From positions 13,529,001 to 13,593,000 of the forward strand of contig JAMPIT010000884.1 in NCBI GenBank assembly GCA_026261815.1: a stretch of 64,000 nucleotides of DNA. Direction: 5' to 3'. The position numbers and the translations under genes were made by a program. Shown one piece after another: positions 63,651 through 64,000 of the stretch (positions within the stretch are counted from its first letter, which is position 1; each line of letters begins with the position of its first letter). Origin of the DNA: Monarcha castaneiventris obscurior (Eukaryota; Chordata; Aves; Passeriformes; Monarchidae). The notes beneath the pieces were generated by a model, which made no database searches, was not told the origin of the DNA, and saw only the letters and a program-made list of their open reading frames with translations.

Positions 63651-64000
63651 GGTGCTCAAAGGTGTCTTGATCTGGACAAGCAAATGGTTAAAGACAGATG
63701 CAGTGGATGGGCCTGTAGTAGGAGACACTTCAATTTTTAAGAATTTTTGTGTTTCTACATGTGCCCAAGGCCAATGCCAAGGTGTCATCTCTTGGCTTTT
63801 CTATTTATTCATACTGGCAAAACTGTAAAACATTGCTCCCATAAACATCTCTTCTTTTTATAAGATGAAAAAAACAAGGTTAAAAAAGAAAAGCATCAAG
63901 CCTTCCCCAACCTGTATCCTAAGAAATAAGGGACTGACTGCCCAGGGCAAGGAATCAGCTTCCAGCATCTCAAAACACCAGAGCTGCAGCACCGTTACAA
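63651..64000. other. Window end, nothing recognised
   Basis: A 91-codon plus frame (63553-63828) runs into this part from the AT-rich tract. It has no recognisable protein content. No repeat was identified. Confidence 0.5.

Overview
The window looks like vertebrate nuclear DNA, and most likely bird. It is AT-rich and CpG-poor, and its only recognisable mobile elements are chicken-repeat-1 (CR1) LINE pieces whose 3' ends carry short TTCTGTGA/ATTCTATG-type tail units. CR1 is also found in crocodilians, turtles and lizards, so 'bird' is an inference. I could not identify a species or chromosome.

I found no protein-coding gene, rRNA, tRNA or CRISPR array that I can support. The longest open reading frame is 168 codons (minus strand, about 11.95-12.45 kb). 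The others are shorter, overlap on both strands and match no protein family I recognise. The window reads as intergenic or intronic sequence, so most entries below are repeats, DNA-structure motifs, candidate regulatory segments, or statements that a stretch is empty.

Layout: 0-1 kb plain; 1-2.1 kb an internally deleted CR1 LINE; 4.0-4.2 kb a 16-bp palindrome and a long near-perfect hairpin; 4.2-14 kb plain; 14.1 kb a G-quadruplex motif in a GC-rich patch; 16.0-16.35 kb a cluster of TCF/LEF and FOX-like motifs; 18.3-19.1 kb a non-repetitive, locally CpG-enriched stretch; 19-35.5 kb mostly plain AT-rich DNA with one G-run motif; 35.57-35.83 kb three octamer (POU) motifs around an inverted repeat; 38.09-38.65 kb an A/C-rich tract and a second CR1 piece; 39.2-39.6 kb a small CpG island with strong splice-donor sequences on both strands and a CTCF-like motif; 40.37 kb a second CTCF-like motif in the opposite orientation; 43.4 kb an A-rich tract; 47.6 kb a very short CR1 tail; 54.4, 60.3 and 61.7 kb small palindromes and a G/T-rich tract; 63.5 kb an AT-rich tract. 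Four short stretches resemble the 3' tail of an old amniote LINE.

The sites most worth a second look are the hairpin at 4105-4192 and the CpG island at 39.2-39.6 kb. The two motif clusters (16 kb and 35.7 kb) are weaker candidates for conserved enhancers. Nothing in the sequence points to a novel coding system.
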